Shown one piece after another: positions 9,811 to 23,110 of a stretch of DNA of 64,000 nucleotides. Under the pieces are notes generated by a model. It was not told the DNA's origin. It saw nothing but the letters and a program-made list of their open reading frames with translations, and made no database searches. Made by a program: the position numbers and the translations under genes. The DNA is from Rhinopomastus cyanomelas (lineage: Eukaryota > Chordata > Aves > Bucerotiformes > Rhinopomastidae), in NCBI GenBank assembly GCA_013400115.1, contig VXBP01000349.1:806001-870000 (forward strand). The letters run 5' to 3'. Position 1 is the stretch's first letter. Every line of letters begins with the position of its first letter.

Positions 9811-12207
9811 GGCACTGAGGGCTGCAGAGGTGTCCTGAGCTTCACGGCGTGACAGCAAGGTAAGGGATGGGGGAAAGAATAGACAGGTCCCTGTTCCTTG
9901 GAGAGTTTGGTAACCCTGAAGCCAGTAGGAGAGGGCAGACCCTTTCTGTGCTCCTCTCAGAGCTGCTGTTCTCTCTGGGATGGACATCAGTCTTTGGGCA
10001 AAATAAATAACCCACCACCCTCACAGTGTGTTTAACACCTCTCAGTTGAGATTTCAGAGAATTCAGTACCGCTGAAAGCCTTGCAGATCATAGAAAAGCC
10101 AGATAAACCCCTGCCCTGACTAAAAATAGCACGGTGAGCTCAGAGATGAGAGGTCTCGCTTAGGTGACTCGTCAAATGTCTCTGAAGACAGCACAACTGT
10201 GCTGATGGAAGAAAATCACTCAGGCTGTGGGTTTTTTTCAAAGAACATCTCAGAAGGTTTCATCTGTGAGAGAAATGGTTGAAGTGAAGGGCTGAGGTGT
10301 GATAGGAAGGACAGGAAAACAGAACCTGGAGCATAAACTGGTTAGAAAACAAGCAAGAAAAGCAATGCCAGAGGGTAGAAACCACCTGAGCTTGGAAACA
10401 CGCCGTGGGACAGGCTGTACCATTGGCGTTGTCATCTATTACAGATGAGGCAACAAAAGACAGTGGGTTTTTAGCAGGTCTGGCTAAAGAACACCCCAGG
10501 CATAAAAGTGACCTAAGGAGCCTAAAGGTCTTTCAAAGCAGGTGTGCGTTGTGTTTTCTCCAGACCTTGACAGCCTTTCTCACCAGCTGCCAGTCCTGCA
10601 GGCCCGTGCCCCAGCACAACCTGCAGCGCCGAAGGGAAACAAACCAAACAACGAAGTGGTTCCTTCAAAACCCACTGGTTTGGGGAATTACAGAGTGAGA
10701 TGGTTCTCGTAACGTTCAAAAGGGGAAGAGAAAAACCTGAACTGAAGCAGAGGGCGAGAGGAGCAGACGCAAGGTAGAGCCAAGCAGGAATTCGGCTCCA
10801 CGTGCTTTGGCGTTTGCAAGTCAAGGGTGCGGCGCAGTTTCCTTTTCCAGGCAGAGTGATCCCGTTTCACCTCTGCTTATTCTCAAGCTGGGAATTAATG
10901 AAACAACCTGAAAAACTCTCACATTTCAAATATGTGCCTTACGCCTGTCTCTTTCCAAAATAGACCCCCAGCTTCTCCACACTTGAAAATGAGAAGCGTG
11001 CAATCCGAGCCAAACCTAAAGGCACATCTTGTTTTGTTTCTAGGCAAAAAAGGGGAAAAGTCACGTTTTTCCATTTAAATTCACTTCTATCTTGTCACTG
11101 GAACTATTCTAGGCACTGAGTGTTTGGAAACCAGAGTTTTGTCAAACAGCCTGTGCTACTGGAAAGTTATTCCTTCTGCATAGCTTGAGCAGCAGCTGAC
11201 ACTGAGAAGACCTCCTACATGGACAGAAATTAGAATATGAGCCTCACAGATAGACCAGCTATCTGGTTTACACGTGTCATTTTGCCTCTTCTTGGGGTTT
11301 TTCCCAACCCCTTTATCAGAGGTGCCATTCACTTTTCAGCCAAGTATTTCATTCAGGAGCTATGGAGTCTTTTTTTGGATAAATATCTGTCACTGACTCC
11401 CTATCAGCAGTAATTAAAGTCATATGATGCAGCTCTCATCGTCACGGGTGATGAGCAGTTCATGGCTGGGTAGCAAATTCTTTTGGGGAAGCAGCTGACA
11501 TTCACTGCACTGACATAAACCACCAGTAGCTCACTGGATCATCCCAGAGAGGCTACTGGGACCCTCCATCATGCTGTTCCTGGGATGCAGCAACTTCAGC
11601 GAATGCTGATGCTGGAGCTGGCAATGCAACCTGGCTTTGTCCTCAGGGTGGTCTTTCCCTGGCCCCAACCTCTGACAATTAGCACTGAGGTGAGGAAAGT
11701 TCTGGTTTTTCCTGTTCTAAGGTCACCTGCTCTTTCAGCTCTATCTCACTGACCTCCCACACCAGCCACCTGATGCATCCCCGTCCAACTCAACACATCT
11801 CCCTCTGCCCAGATTGCTTGTCCCATCACTCTGGCTCTGTATTGCTCAGATATAGGTATTGATCTGTCCTTATATTTCTACTGGACAGATGCGACTAAGC
11901 TTAGTTGCCTTCCATCTTCATCCAGAAGAGGAGGTGGCTGTGACACCCAGCCATTTCATCACAGCTCAGCCCACTGTTTTCCTACAAGTTCCCAGAACAT
12001 CATGTCCCAGGGATTGACACCCTACCAGTGAAAGGAAAACCTGGAAGCAGCTCAGAAATGCTGATACAGCTCCACTGCTGTTTCTCAGACTAAGATCTCA
12101 TCTTTTGTCTCACCTGCTGCAACCAAGCTTCTCCAGCTCTTGGGAATGGATAGACCTTAACTTCACTCATACCCTACTCCTGTTTGCAGCACAGACCTGC
12201 CTTGAGG
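9811..12207. other. Intergenic, no gene; single-copy block at 10.4-11.2 kb
   Basis: No coding structure is recognised. The part from about 10400 to 11160 is free of CR1, moderately AT-rich and non-repetitive by eye, and could hold regulatory sequence. A MEF2-type decamer CTAAAAATAG lies near 10121. Confidence 0.4.
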
Positions 12208-12510
12208 TATCACAGTATCACAGTAATGATAAGGTTGGAAAAGACCTTAAAGATCATCCAGTCCAACCTAAATCCAAATAAACCCAGTAATCTTAACATC
12301 TAACATCTAGATCATGCCACTCAGCACCTCATCCAGCCTAACCTTGAATACCTCCAGGGATGGCGACTCAACCACCTCTGTGAGCAGCCCATTCCAAAGC
12401 TGGATCACTCTTTCAGTGAAAAATCTTGTCCTAATGTCAAGTCTAAATCTCCCCTAATGGAGACTATGACCTCTTGTCTTGTCTCCAGTAGCCAGGGAGA
12501 AAAGACCCAT
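12208..12510 (-). repeat. CR1 LINE 3' fragment
   Basis: It opens with a duplicated ATCACAGT tail followed by GGTTGGAAAAGACC and the CATCCAGTCCAACC block, and ends at the CTTGTCTTGTCTCC block. Minus-strand copy of a different CR1 subfamily from the GGGATTGGAAGGGACC type. Confidence 0.85.
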
Positions 12511-13237
12511 GCCATGACAGGGAGGTGGAGAGGCTCCACCTACTTTTGATCTCAATGTGTGTGAGACTCCCCATCCCCAGGAAAGTCAGAGAGTGGGGGC
12601 TGAGCCACAGAGATGGTGGTTCTCGTTCTCATTCCAGTTCAGTTCATCATCCTCAAGAGGCCAAACCCCACACAGGCACTAGTAGTGGATTTCATGCAGA
12701 GTAATCAGGACACTATAATATTGTCCCCAGTAGCCATCCGGGCAAAAGCCTGGCAGGCACTGACATTATTTGCATCTTTATTGTTCCTGAGCAGTAGAGC
12801 AAAGATGTCGCAGTGTTTTGACTAAACAGACCAAGGAGATGATTTGTTGCTCCCTTCAGTGTGGGAAGATTAATCCCACCTACACATTGTGTCTCCCATT
12901 CCACCTTTGCCTTAATGGCAGAACCACCCTGTGAGTTATTTAGGGTGGGCATTAACGGAGAGCGAGTGCAGCCTGAGTGAAGTGGGGGGATGCCACCCAC
13001 CAAAGAGGATTGTAATGGTTTCGTGGGTTGAAAGTGGTGGTGCAGAGGAGCTTCATGCCATGAGAGCTCAACAGTCCCAGTCCTATCACCACACCAGTTC
13101 AGCACGCCAGTGTCAGCATGCCTGGGCTGCAGACAGTCTGGTTGTACTGGGAACTTGTGAGGCTCACTGCACCCCTCCTTTGCAGTGTTTGAGAGGATAA
13201 GACGGCCTCCTGTCCTCTGCAGTGCAGGAGCATCCAA

Positions 13238-13512
13238 GTCGCACCATGACAGAACAAGAAGAAACAGCCTCAAGTGGTGCCAGGAGATGCTGAAGTTTGC
13301 CCTGAGGAACAATTTCTTTCCCAGGGTTGTTCAGACCTGGGCCAGGCTGCCCAGGGCAGTGGTGGAGTCGCCATACGTGGAGGGGGTTGCAAAATCCTGG
13401 AGATGTAGGGTGAGGGACAGGGGTTAGTGGGGACCTGGCAGTGCTGGGTTAGTGGTTTGATTCAATGATCTTAAGGGTTTTTTCCCAGCCTGAATGATTC
13501 TATGAATCCATG
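13238..13512 (+). repeat. CR1 LINE 3' fragment
   Basis: It runs from CTCAAGTGGTGCCAGG through the CCAGGCTGCCCAGGGCAGTGG block to a GAATGATTCTATGAATCC tail. Plus orientation, moderately diverged. Confidence 0.85.
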
Positions 13513-15088
13513 AACCATCTCCCTGTGGAGATGAAGATCATATATGGGGCTGCCACATGGCTGCATCTGCAGCAGCTCCAGGAAGGACATGGCCAAGACA
13601 GGAGCAGTATTGATCACCCAGTCGGAGAGGATGAGCATCCATCACCAAAACTGCTACTTTCCAGTATAGAGGGAACCACAATCTAGGAGACTCCCTGGAC
13701 AGACCAAGCCCTTCCCTACAAAGAGGCAGCAAGCTGTAACAAAGGTCCTATCCTTCCTTCCCCCATCTTTTGTGGTTCATATCCTCAGACAACCCAGACC
13801 TCTAAAGTTCCCTTGCCAGGGAGAAAATTACAATGTCACAGTGGCTGTCAGGTGTCTGGCTTGTCATCAGCGTGCAGCCAGAGGAGAAAGAGAAGGTGGA
13901 AGAGCAGGGGGAACAAGGATGGGGAGGGAGAAGAGGAATGAAGGCAAAGGTTTGTGTCATAAAGTGGGCAACAGCTGCTGCTGCAAAATACAAAGGGCAA
14001 GGGGCCAGCATGAAGGATGGATTTTGCTCTCTGGCCTTCCCACCTGGAGGGAAGAAGGAACCATTGGTTGAAGGTCTGGAACAGAAAATTGAAGTCCAGG
14101 TGGTGGGGCTGACTGAAGGCAGCCTGTGATCAACAGGCAAAGGTGGCATCTGGTCTTTCTCAGCTTCTGAGAAAAATCACCCAAAACTTAAATCTAGTTC
14201 TGGGGGTGCTGGCCGGTGAAGCTGGGGTTGCAATAGGGGGGACAGGTGGACTTAGTAGGACCACGCTGGGCTCAGGAAACTTACTGCAACCCTGTGTAGT
14301 ACCTCCTCATCTTTCTCTAAGCACCACCACCTCTTCTCAGGATTTTGGACCGCTTTCAGACAGCCCATTTTTGTCATTAACCACCAAGGAAGGAAGGTTA
14401 GCTCTGCCTTCCCCTGGGCTACAGCTGCTTGAGGGCTGTGCCTGGAGGCAGCAGGCACAAAGCCACCGTTGATAGCAGCTGCTTTCAAGTGCCACCAAAG
14501 CGCAGTGGAAAATGGGGAATGAGACTCTCTAATTAGGCAGAGAGTTAACTTTCAACACCTCCACCATCCTGCTTTGCCAGGATGTTTTTGTTGCTCTCCT
14601 CAGACAGAACTCACCCCCCATGGCAAGAGCCTGCATCAGGTCTGTGCACAAGTTCATCCTCAATTCAAAAGCATAATGAGTTCACCAGACCCATGCAGGC
14701 TCAAATCTCCCAGTTTCCATCTCAGCAGGACCTCCTGCCTCTGCACAACCATTGCACCCCTTCCAGCAGCATGTTTTTTGATATCTGTCCCATTCAACCC
14801 AAGAAACAGGTTCAGTCTTCCACTCACAAATGCTTTTGAGCACGCGAAACCCAGACATAAAGGTCCCCTTCACTGGACTGGGAGTTTTGTGCTCCTGAAC
14901 GTTAATCCTGCATCTTGTTTGACTAGAATATCTCCAGAGGTCCCCTTCAACTCCTACCCGTCTTGAACACTTGGTTCTCAGACATCACCTTACTTTCAGC
15001 ACCTCTGCTTGTGATGTCCCTGCACTGACCTCCCTGAAGAGGAGCCCCATATATTTCTCGTGAGCAATGGGGAGCAGTCCCAGCAGTG
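13513..15088. other. Intergenic, nothing recognised
   Basis: No repeat or gene is recognised in this stretch. Open frames of up to about 130 codons (14574-14966) occur but look like chance frames. Confidence 0.4.
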
Positions 15089-15345
15089 AATCATAGAATG
15101 ATAGACTCATAGAATCATTAGGGATTGGAAGGGACCTCCAAAGATCATCTAGTCCAATCCCCCTGCCAGAGCAGGATCATCCAGAGCAAGTCACACAGGA
15201 ACACATCCAGTTGGGTCTTAAACATCTCCAGTGAAGGAGACTCCAGAACCCCCCCGGGCAGCCTGTTCCAGTGCTCCATCACCCTCACCATGAAGAAGTT
15301 CCTTCTCATATTGATGTGGAACCTCCTCTGTTCCAGCTTAATAAA
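15089..15345 (-). repeat. CR1 LINE 3' fragment, young type
   Basis: The octamer tail (ATAGAATGATAGACTCATAGAATC) is followed by GGGATTGGAAGGGACCTCC and the complete 3' block down to TTCCAGCTT. Minus strand, low divergence. Confidence 0.9.
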
Positions 15346-15904
15346 GCCAGGATTGGTTGCAACAGTTTCCCAACCCCAGATACTTGATCTGAGAAATGGG
15401 TTAGGTCTTCACACCCTGTGAATTTGTATCCTCTCCTTTTTGAAGCCTTTCTTATCAGTAGCAACTGCAGCAAGGAGACCAGTGACATCTGCTCTGTGAT
15501 TCCAGCAGGCCACCTGTAACCAGTGAATCCATCTGCCAGAGGGGTCACACCTCTGCAATGCACCATGTTTTTGGTTACTGGTTCCACACAGTCACTGCTG
15601 CACCTACCTAACAGCTGGGACAACCTGTATCTGGTGCATCAATACCTCTGCTGAGGTTCAAGGCTCCTGAGATCATTTCTGAAAACCACTTGGTATGGTT
15701 TAGATCATGCTTTGGTGGGATGAAGTGAAAGAAAGTAACTACAGACATGCCTGTGTCTCTCAGCTTGAGGTGAATGGGTACATGACCTGTTGGAGACAGC
15801 AAAAGCAACACCCTATCCATGGCCCTGGGTGAAGACAACCTGGAAGAAAGCGCTCTCTTTGCTTTACATCTCATCTCTTCCTGGTTTCCAGAGAGACAGG
15901 CAAT

Positions 15905-16055
15905 AGGAGAACTCACATGGAAGTGTTCAAGGCCAGGTTGGATGGGGTTGTGGACCATCTGGTCTAGTGACAGGTGTCCCTGCCCATGGCAGAGGTTTGG
16001 GAATGGATGATCTCTGAGGTCCCTTCCAACCCAAACCAGTCTGTGACTCTATGGT
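15905..16055 (+). repeat. CR1 LINE 3' end
   Basis: GTTCAAGGCCAGGTTGGATGG through CTGAGGTCCCTTCCAACCC to a GTGACTCTATGG tail. Confidence 0.85.
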
Positions 16056-16129
16056 GTTGACTAAATCAACTTTTTAGAGACCTGGGCATGTTTGGTTCCC
16101 CCACATGCTGCTGGCACATGTTTTGCTTC

Positions 16130-16262
16130 TCATTTACCCATACCTGAGTCCTTTTCTTTGGGGCTGCTCTCAATTTGTTCATCACCCAGCATGGACTTAC
16201 GCTGGGGATTGCCCTGACCCAGATGTAGAACCTTACATTGGACTAGCCAAACCTCACGCAGT
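16130..16262 (-). repeat. CR1 interior fragment
   Basis: It contains the GCTGGGGATTGCCCTGACCC and AGAACCTTACATTGG blocks of the CR1 reverse-transcriptase 3' region, on the minus strand. It is short and diverged. Confidence 0.5.
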
Positions 16263-18507
16263 TTGCCCCCGACAGATCAGGAAATCCTTCCCTGCTGAAA
16301 CAGGTTGAAGCAGCAGCACTTCTGCACCTCTCAGTGGTGTCAGGGACGGTGGTTGTGGGGCAGGGCTGGTAGCAAGACAAGCTCTGTGATTAGGTGACTC
16401 GGCTGAAGAAAAACATTCCCTCAGACAGTGACACAATTTTCCACTGGCAAATCGTCCGAACAAACAAGCCCATTGTGTTTCCTTGGGACTCCTTTCCATT
16501 CAAAACCAAATGCTTCTGTGTTTTACCGTGAAGTGAAGCCACTGAAATGTTGTTTCAAACGGAGACATCAAAGTGTTTGGGCTGGGGGGGGGAGCAAACT
16601 GAAGCTTTTCCTTTTCACAATTGTCTGTTTTGGTGATTTCAACCCAAAGAATGAGTCGGGCTTGAGATAAAGCCACAGCGTGCTGCAGGTGACCTGAAAG
16701 TGCATCTTTCAATGCAAAAAGCTCCCGGTGAAAATGTTTTTCCTGGCTTCAGCAATGATCAAATAATGAGCAGAATTAGGATTTGAAGCTTGGGCTACAC
16801 AGCTTAATCCATTCCCCCCTCCACGACCCAACCAAACCTGCTTTGAAAGCAACAGGGTGGAGGAGAAGCGGGGGGCAGGGAGGTCAGATAAATCTGCAGA
16901 GGAAATAAAAGAGCAGCATTAGAAGGCTCTGGCATCCCCTGTATTTGGAATTGGGAAAGAAAGCAGAGTAAGACCAGGACAATTAGATCCTGAGCACTAC
17001 AGACCTTTCCAAAAGAGAAGGGCAGCAGGGGGAATTAATGGACTTAAAGGCAACCCAGTCATTAATTGATAAATGGCATTAGCGTTTTTTAAAGAGGAAG
17101 ACTCCAACGTGACTTATCTTCCCAAAGGCAGAAGACAATTTCTCCCTCCTTTCACCTTGCAGATAAGAGCAGAGAGCAGGGATCTTTCTGTTTTGAAGCT
17201 TAAGAGGAATCTGGAAGCTGAAGACAAAAGGGAGAAGCAAAAATGGAAGGAAGGGAGTTTTCACCGAGCTGGTGAGGATGGGGAAGAGCAGTCTGCAACT
17301 ATTTGCCACCCAGTAATTCTTCTGGCAAGGGTGAGAGCAAAGCCATGAGTAGCAGAGGAGCCAGAGGAAATTGAATCCTGCTGCAATGGGATTGTACCTT
17401 CTAGAGAAGAGAGGGACCAAGGGGCTGGTCTGAGCTGCACCTTTCTGCATAAACTGTTTCTCCTTCTCCACTGGGCAATGGGGCAGCTCAGCTGTATGAG
17501 ACCATTTCTATCGCGGCAGCTGCAACACCCCAGCCAGCACCTTAAGCCCCACTTGGACAAGAAGAAGACCAGCTGTGGGCTCTCCATCTCTTCCCACAGC
17601 TGTCAGGTCTCATCTGTGCTTCACCACAGTCAAGCTGCTCAAGCCAATGCCCCCCACAGCTAACCTGCAGGGTCCACCATCTCCTGAGGGTCAGAGCAGC
17701 TCCATCACCCCAGGTACCCAACAGTGCAGCAATGATTTTTTTCAGGGCTGAATAAGCCTCATAACTGAGACACTCCCCTCCTGCTCTGCTAGACACAGAC
17801 ACATTCACAACCACCCTGAATTCCTTGGCAAGATTAACCCATAGGTGGGGACCCGTAAATTTCAGCGCCTAAGTGTAGGCATCTGAACTCCAGTGGAGAC
17901 CAAAAGCTCCACTTGGTTACCTGAAGTTAAGCCCAAGAGTATGGTGAGGCCAGGCTGGAGGGGTCAGTAGTGATGGGACAAGAGCCAAATCCCCCTGAAG
18001 AGTTGTCCATACAGCTCTGTGGTTTGTGAAAAAGTCCTTGATCCTCACGTGAAGGTGGTGCTGCACCAGTTCATAAACTTTACCCGTTCAGACTGGTCTT
18101 GGAGTAAAACCATTTGCCACCATGGTGTCATCCCAGCAGAGAACTTGCCCCAGTGATTTCAGCAGAGCAGCCAGGTCAGACCCAAAGACTGGCCTCTAGA
18201 ACCACCTCCAGGGTATCTCAGACCCTGTCCCTTACTTCCCATCTCTTTAAAAGATTCCCTTGCAGGAGATGACCTAGAGGCAGGCACAGGCACCAGGGGT
18301 GCTGTGTGTATGGAGCACCCTTTCTGCTGCTCCTACACAGTCGAGGTGTCTGGCTGAGCCCTAAATGCAGCCCTCCAGTGCCACTCCTGCAGGCAGCACC
18401 CACACAGGGCTCCCCCATGAACCAGTCAAAAGGCTTTTCTGTACTTGGAAAGCAAGGCTGGGCTTGTGTTAGGTGGCACAATGCATGCCCAGGTCTTGTT
18501 CCTGCAG
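16263..18507. other. Intergenic with a candidate conserved non-coding block (about 16690-17250)
   Basis: No gene is recognised. From about 16690 to 17250 the sequence is single-copy and AT-rich, with clustered homeodomain-type cores (TTAATGG, ATTAATTGATAAATGG, GCATTAGC near 17035-17085). This composition is typical of developmental enhancers; conservation cannot be tested here. Confidence 0.35.
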
Positions 18508-18862
18508 AGACTCATAGAGTCATATCCCAGAATCACAGGGGTTGGAAGTGATCTTAAAGATTGTCTAGTTCCAGTTCCCTGCCATGGGCAGGGACACCTT
18601 GCCCAGAGCCACATCCAACATGGCCTTGAACACTGCCAGGGATGGAGCAGCCACAACCTCCCTGGACAGCCTGTTCCAGTGTCTCACCACCCTCACTGCA
18701 AAGAGTTTCCTCCTAATATCTAACCTAAATCTACCCTTGTCTAGCTTAAAACCATGTCCCCTCATCCTATCACTACAAACTCTCATAAAAAGCCCTTCCC
18801 CACCTTTCTTACCTTCAGGTACTGGAAGGCTGCTATAAGGTCTCCCTGGTGCCTCCTCTCCA
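18508..18862 (-). repeat. CR1 LINE 3' fragment
   Basis: GACTCATAGAGTCATATCCC tail, GGGGTTGGAAGTGATC, the CCTGCCATGGGCAGGGACACC block, and ends at GCTATAAGGTCTCCC. Minus strand. Confidence 0.9.
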
Positions 18863-20574
18863 CGGACAACAGGATTTAGCTCTGATGTATTTCTGGTCTT
18901 GCGAACTAGGAAGACCTTGACTTCCCAACACGGGCACCACCGCGGCTCCCATGAGCTGATGTGAAGTGAGCTCTGTGACTGGCAAAGCTTTCATCAAGCA
19001 TTTATCAGACACTCTCAGCTCCTGCTGGGGCCGTTCCCCCATTCCCAGGCAGACAGAACAGCCCAGCAGCTACTCATTCGTGTAGTGAAAACGGGTGTCA
19101 TCTCCAGCCAGTTCAGCAAAAGCCTGCACAACTGCCCTGAGCTGAATCAGCAGCACCCGGGTCTTTGTCGCTGGAGTAGGTCACTTGCTTGTCAAGGGAT
19201 AGCTGAGACATTCCTAGGACACTTGTGGTTTCACCACCCTCATGATGGCTCCCCTGAACTCTGTCCAGAGCAGAGACATGTCATTTAGATTCTATTAAAA
19301 CAAAAGTGCACGTCCAGGCACTCGGGAAGAGAGAAGAGTGAGGGAGCTGTGTGTCCTTGAGGTCGTGTAATCTCACAAGTCACGGAGAAGCCATTAGCCC
19401 CATGAAATGACAGGAGGCAAAACAAGGCAGAATGTGAAGCACCCAGCGCTACCAAATCCATCAGCTGCCCCTGTTGTCCTGGCGGGGCTGTCGGCACAGC
19501 GTGTAATCATCGGAATTGGTATTCTGCTGCAAATCAGCCGCCTCCTGCTCGTGCTCCAGGCTGAGTTTTGCTGGTCGTTAGGGATCAAGGAGAAACCACA
19601 GAGTCCACCTCACATCAGATCTTGCATGAAATCTGCTTGGCAGGACCCTGCTCTGCTGATCGGGGGGTACTGGGTACTGACAAAGCTAGTAAAGTTCAAG
19701 ATCTTCAAGGCCATGGGGCCACATCAGTGTTTGGCAGAGTCCTTGTGTTGTCTGCAGACCTGTGGTGGTGGAAAAGTGGATCACCACCATCAGAGCTGGA
19801 ACAACGCGACCATAGCAGATGGTGGTGGTGTAACCCTCATACATGCACTTGCAGGTGTTGCTTGGAGGACAGGGACCAGCTGGAGCCCTGAGGAGGACTT
19901 GTCTCTACAGCAGAGACTCTCTTGGTGAATCCGGCAGGGATGTTAGAATTGACCAGACACTAAGTGTCATCACCACCAGCCTTTGCCTGGAAAGGAAAAG
20001 AGTGAAGGCTCTGGGCAGACGCTCCAGCCATCCAACGGAGGTCCCTTCCAACCAGCACCTCTGTGATTTTGGGAATGGATGAAATTCACATTCTGCAAAC
20101 CAAGAGAGAGCTTTGTCTCATCCAGAGAGTCACAGAGCTTTGCAACACCACAGTGGTTCCATCAGAGGCAGGGCTTGACCTAGAGTGGTTACCAACCATG
20201 CCACAATCATTCCCTGGTGCTCAAGGAGAGACCAGCATTGCAAGTTCCACTTGAGAGACCTCCAAAGACCTCTGATCTCTGCAGGTTAGTAAGGCCCAGG
20301 TCACAGAGTTCAGACCAGGTGTGAAGCTATCAAGACCATTTCACAGGAAAAAGGGCCAGCAGGTCTCAAAGCTCTTTTTATCCCAAGCTTTTGTCTGAAG
20401 TGTTGGAGATCCAGTACATGGGCATCCCAAAGGACAATCATGCCACCTTTACCTGTGCTCTTCCATCCTCAAACCCTGCCACAGGACATTCCCAGTGTGC
20501 TGCAGGCCATCTGAAAGGGTTGGCCAGTCTTACCTCTGCAAGTCCTGGAGAAGATCCTGACCAGCAGATGCTGG
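18863..20574. other. Intergenic, no gene; possible worn CR1 tail near 20015-20078
   Basis: No coding structure is recognised. Near 20030 the GGAGGTCCCTTCCAACC...CTCTGTGATTTTGG pattern is a plausible old CR1 3' end in plus orientation. A 173-codon frame at 19407-19928 has no domain features. Confidence 0.35.
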
Positions 20575-20862
20575 CCAGAACGCTCTGACAAGAAGAGGGG
20601 TCATGGTTTTAAGCTGGAAAAGGGTAGATTTAGGTTGGGCACTGGAGGAAAGTTTTGTAGTCTGAGGGTGATGGATCACTGGAACAGGTTGTGTAGAGAG
20701 GTGGTGGAGATCCCATCCCCGGTGACATTCAAGGTCACACTTGATGGGTCTCTGAGCAGTCTATTCTAGTTAGAGATGTCCTTGCTTGTTGCAGAGGGTT
20801 TGGACTAGATGACCTTTGGAGGTCCCTCCCAACCCAGTACATTCAGTCATTCCATGACTCTA
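20575..20862 (+). repeat. CR1 LINE 3' fragment
   Basis: GGTTTTAAGCTGGAAAAGGG block, GATCACTGGAACAGGTTG, and the CCCTCCCAACCC terminus with a degraded ATTCCATGACTC tail. Plus strand. Confidence 0.85.
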
Positions 20863-20974
20863 AGGTGCTGAAAATACAGCGGAGCTCACTGTAGCTGCAC
20901 TCCAGGGCCTGTTCTCCAGCGAGACAGAGCAAAGAAGAAGAGCAGCCATTTCCCATCCCAGCAGACAAAGTGAG

Positions 20975-21370
20975 TTTTGAAGTTCAGTGAAGTTCTCCAG
21001 CCAATTATCCGGTGGGTTTACTTTTTCCTTCAGCGCTGTGCACATCACTCAGCGCCAAGGATTTCAAAGTGTCTCATTGTTGATTTTCTCGTGTCATTAA
21101 CTGCCAGGTTCGGTGGCTGTTTCAGAGCCGAGCCAGAGGAAGATTTGATTCAGATTGCGTTTTGAAACCCTTCTGCATCTCGTTTAAATTGATTTTCTTC
21201 TGCTCCTGCTCTAAATGGAGAAGAAAAGAGGAAAAAATCGCTCCGTCGAAGGGAACATCAAAGGGAGCTGAGCTGTTCTCACTGCTGGTATCAAAAGAGA
21301 AAACACACGCAGACGGAACTGCACGACGGATGATAACAAAGTGCCTGGGAACCCGGCCTTGTAGAGACAC
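20975..21370. other. Single-copy block between CR1 copies, possible regulatory sequence
   Basis: The block is free of recognisable repeats, with a balanced base composition and several CpGs, among diverged CR1 on both sides. No coding structure is seen. It resembles a conserved non-coding element in appearance only. Confidence 0.3.
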
Positions 21371-21424
21371 GGCGCAGCAGAGGACAACAGTGCCTTGGCT
21401 CTGTCCTGCTTGTAGTACAGAAGC

Positions 21425-21605
21425 TTCACGTATCTCTCTTTGCTGTAGCCCCTTCAGGTGCTGGGAGCTGATACAAGGTCACCCCTGGAGCCTTCTGCAG
21501 GCTGAAAAGCCCCAATTCCATCAGCTTCTCTTCATTGCAGAGGTGCTCCAGCCCTCTGATTGTCCTTGTGGCCCCTCCTTTGGACACACTGTGAGATGTT
21601 TGTAG
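21425..21605 (-). repeat. CR1 interior fragment
   Basis: Reverse-complement of the CR1 block AAGGTCACCCCTGGAGCCTTC through GCTCCAGCCCTCTGATTG. It lies 185 bp from an oppositely oriented copy. Confidence 0.75.
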
Positions 21606-21789
21606 AGGACAATCATGAGCAGAGAGGGACTGAACAGGGCAACTGCTGAATTTTCTGTCACCCTCCAGCTCTTCCTTCCTCTGTAGTTGCCTTCAGCAAA
21701 GTGATGAAAGTCAGGATGCTGCACGCCATCCGTCCTCCCTGGACAGGGAAAGCTGCTGAGACACTCTCCCAGGAGCAGAGGGCTGTTCA

Positions 21790-22172
21790 CTGCTATTACA
21801 CCCACCTGTTTAGCTTGGAGGAGAGGAGACTGAGGGGTGACCTCATTCATGTTGGTAAATATGTGAAGGGTGGGTGTCAGGAGGATGGAGCCAGGCTCTG
21901 CTCAGTGTCATCTAGTGATAGGACAAGGGGAACTGGGTGTGAGCTGGAACATAGCAGGTTCCTTTTAAATATCAGAAGGAACTTCTTCACAGTGAGGGTG
22001 ACAGAGCACTGGAACAGGCTGCCTGGGGCGGGTTCTGGAGTCTCCTTCTCTGGAGACATTTAGAACCCACCTGGATGTGTTCCTGTGTGACTTGCTGTAG
22101 GTGGTCCTGCTGTGGCAGGGGGATTGGACTAGTTGATCTTTCGAGGTCCCTTCCAATCCCTAATGATTCTTT
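21790..22172 (+). repeat. CR1 LINE 3' fragment, young type
   Basis: TTTAGCTTGGAGGAGAGGAG (end of the reverse-transcriptase frame) through CACTGGAACAGGCTGCC to GTCCCTTCCAATCCCTAATG. Plus strand, low divergence. Confidence 0.9.
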
Positions 22173-23009
22173 GCTGTCCAAAGGGGATTAAATAGGTATA
22201 AGATTTACTTCTTTGTCATAAAGAGATAATGTTTATTTGCTTTGCAGAAAAATAAATAGAGAAGCCATTTCAGTTCAAAGTAGCTTCTTGCAGCTGAGGG
22301 ACTTCATGCACTTTGTGATCCCACGGCTTGGTTGTGTGCTTGTAGATGAAGCTATGCCTAGGAAGGTTTTGGGAACCCTGAGGCCAGTCTTCATCTGGGT
22401 TATTAAATTCTCCTCTCTTCAAAACAGAGTGGGCATCAGCAAAGAGTCTGCTGCCATGATTTGTGGGGCATGCAGGTGGATGATCCATCAGGAATCACAG
22501 AGCACTTGATGCTAATTCCAAACACAGGTTGAGAAGGACAATTTGGCAGCTTGAGTTCAGCTCATGAGCACAGACACAGCTTTTGGGACTAGCTGAGAAC
22601 AAGTATGTTCCCTCTCTGTGGCTCTTCTCAGCCCTGGATAGTCCATTTTGGCCCTCCTGCTCCTGGCCATGGTTGGTAGAAAATGGACGAAGACACAAGA
22701 AAAGAGTTCTTCCTCCTTATGTCATCTTAGACAACTTTAGTGCTAAAGGAGCAATCTAAAAGGTACCAGAGGTACTTGTAGAAGTCTAGATGAGGAGTCC
22801 TTGTTGCAACATCCACTTTCACCGTGAGAAGCCAGTTCCTGTGATGTAGAGGAGGAACAAGAAAACCCTGGCACCCTTGCAAGGCCCCTTTTGTTTAGGA
22901 ACAGTCACCATTACCAGCTGGATCAACTTGATAAACCTTTTGGACTAGTTGTCTAGCAAAGTGTGAGTTTACTCTCGGATTCACAGCAAGATTCTGATAA
23001 TATGAAGAA

Positions 23010-23110
23010 ACATAGAATCATTCAGGTTGGAAAAGACCCTTGAGACCTCCAAGTCCAACCATTAACCCTGTTCTACCAAGTTCACCACTGAACCATCTTG
23101 CTAAGCAAAG
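23010..23110 (-). repeat. CR1 LINE, short 3' end
   Basis: CATAGAATCATTCAGGTTGG then AAAGACCCTTGAGACC and TCCAACCATTAACCC; minus strand. Confidence 0.85.
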
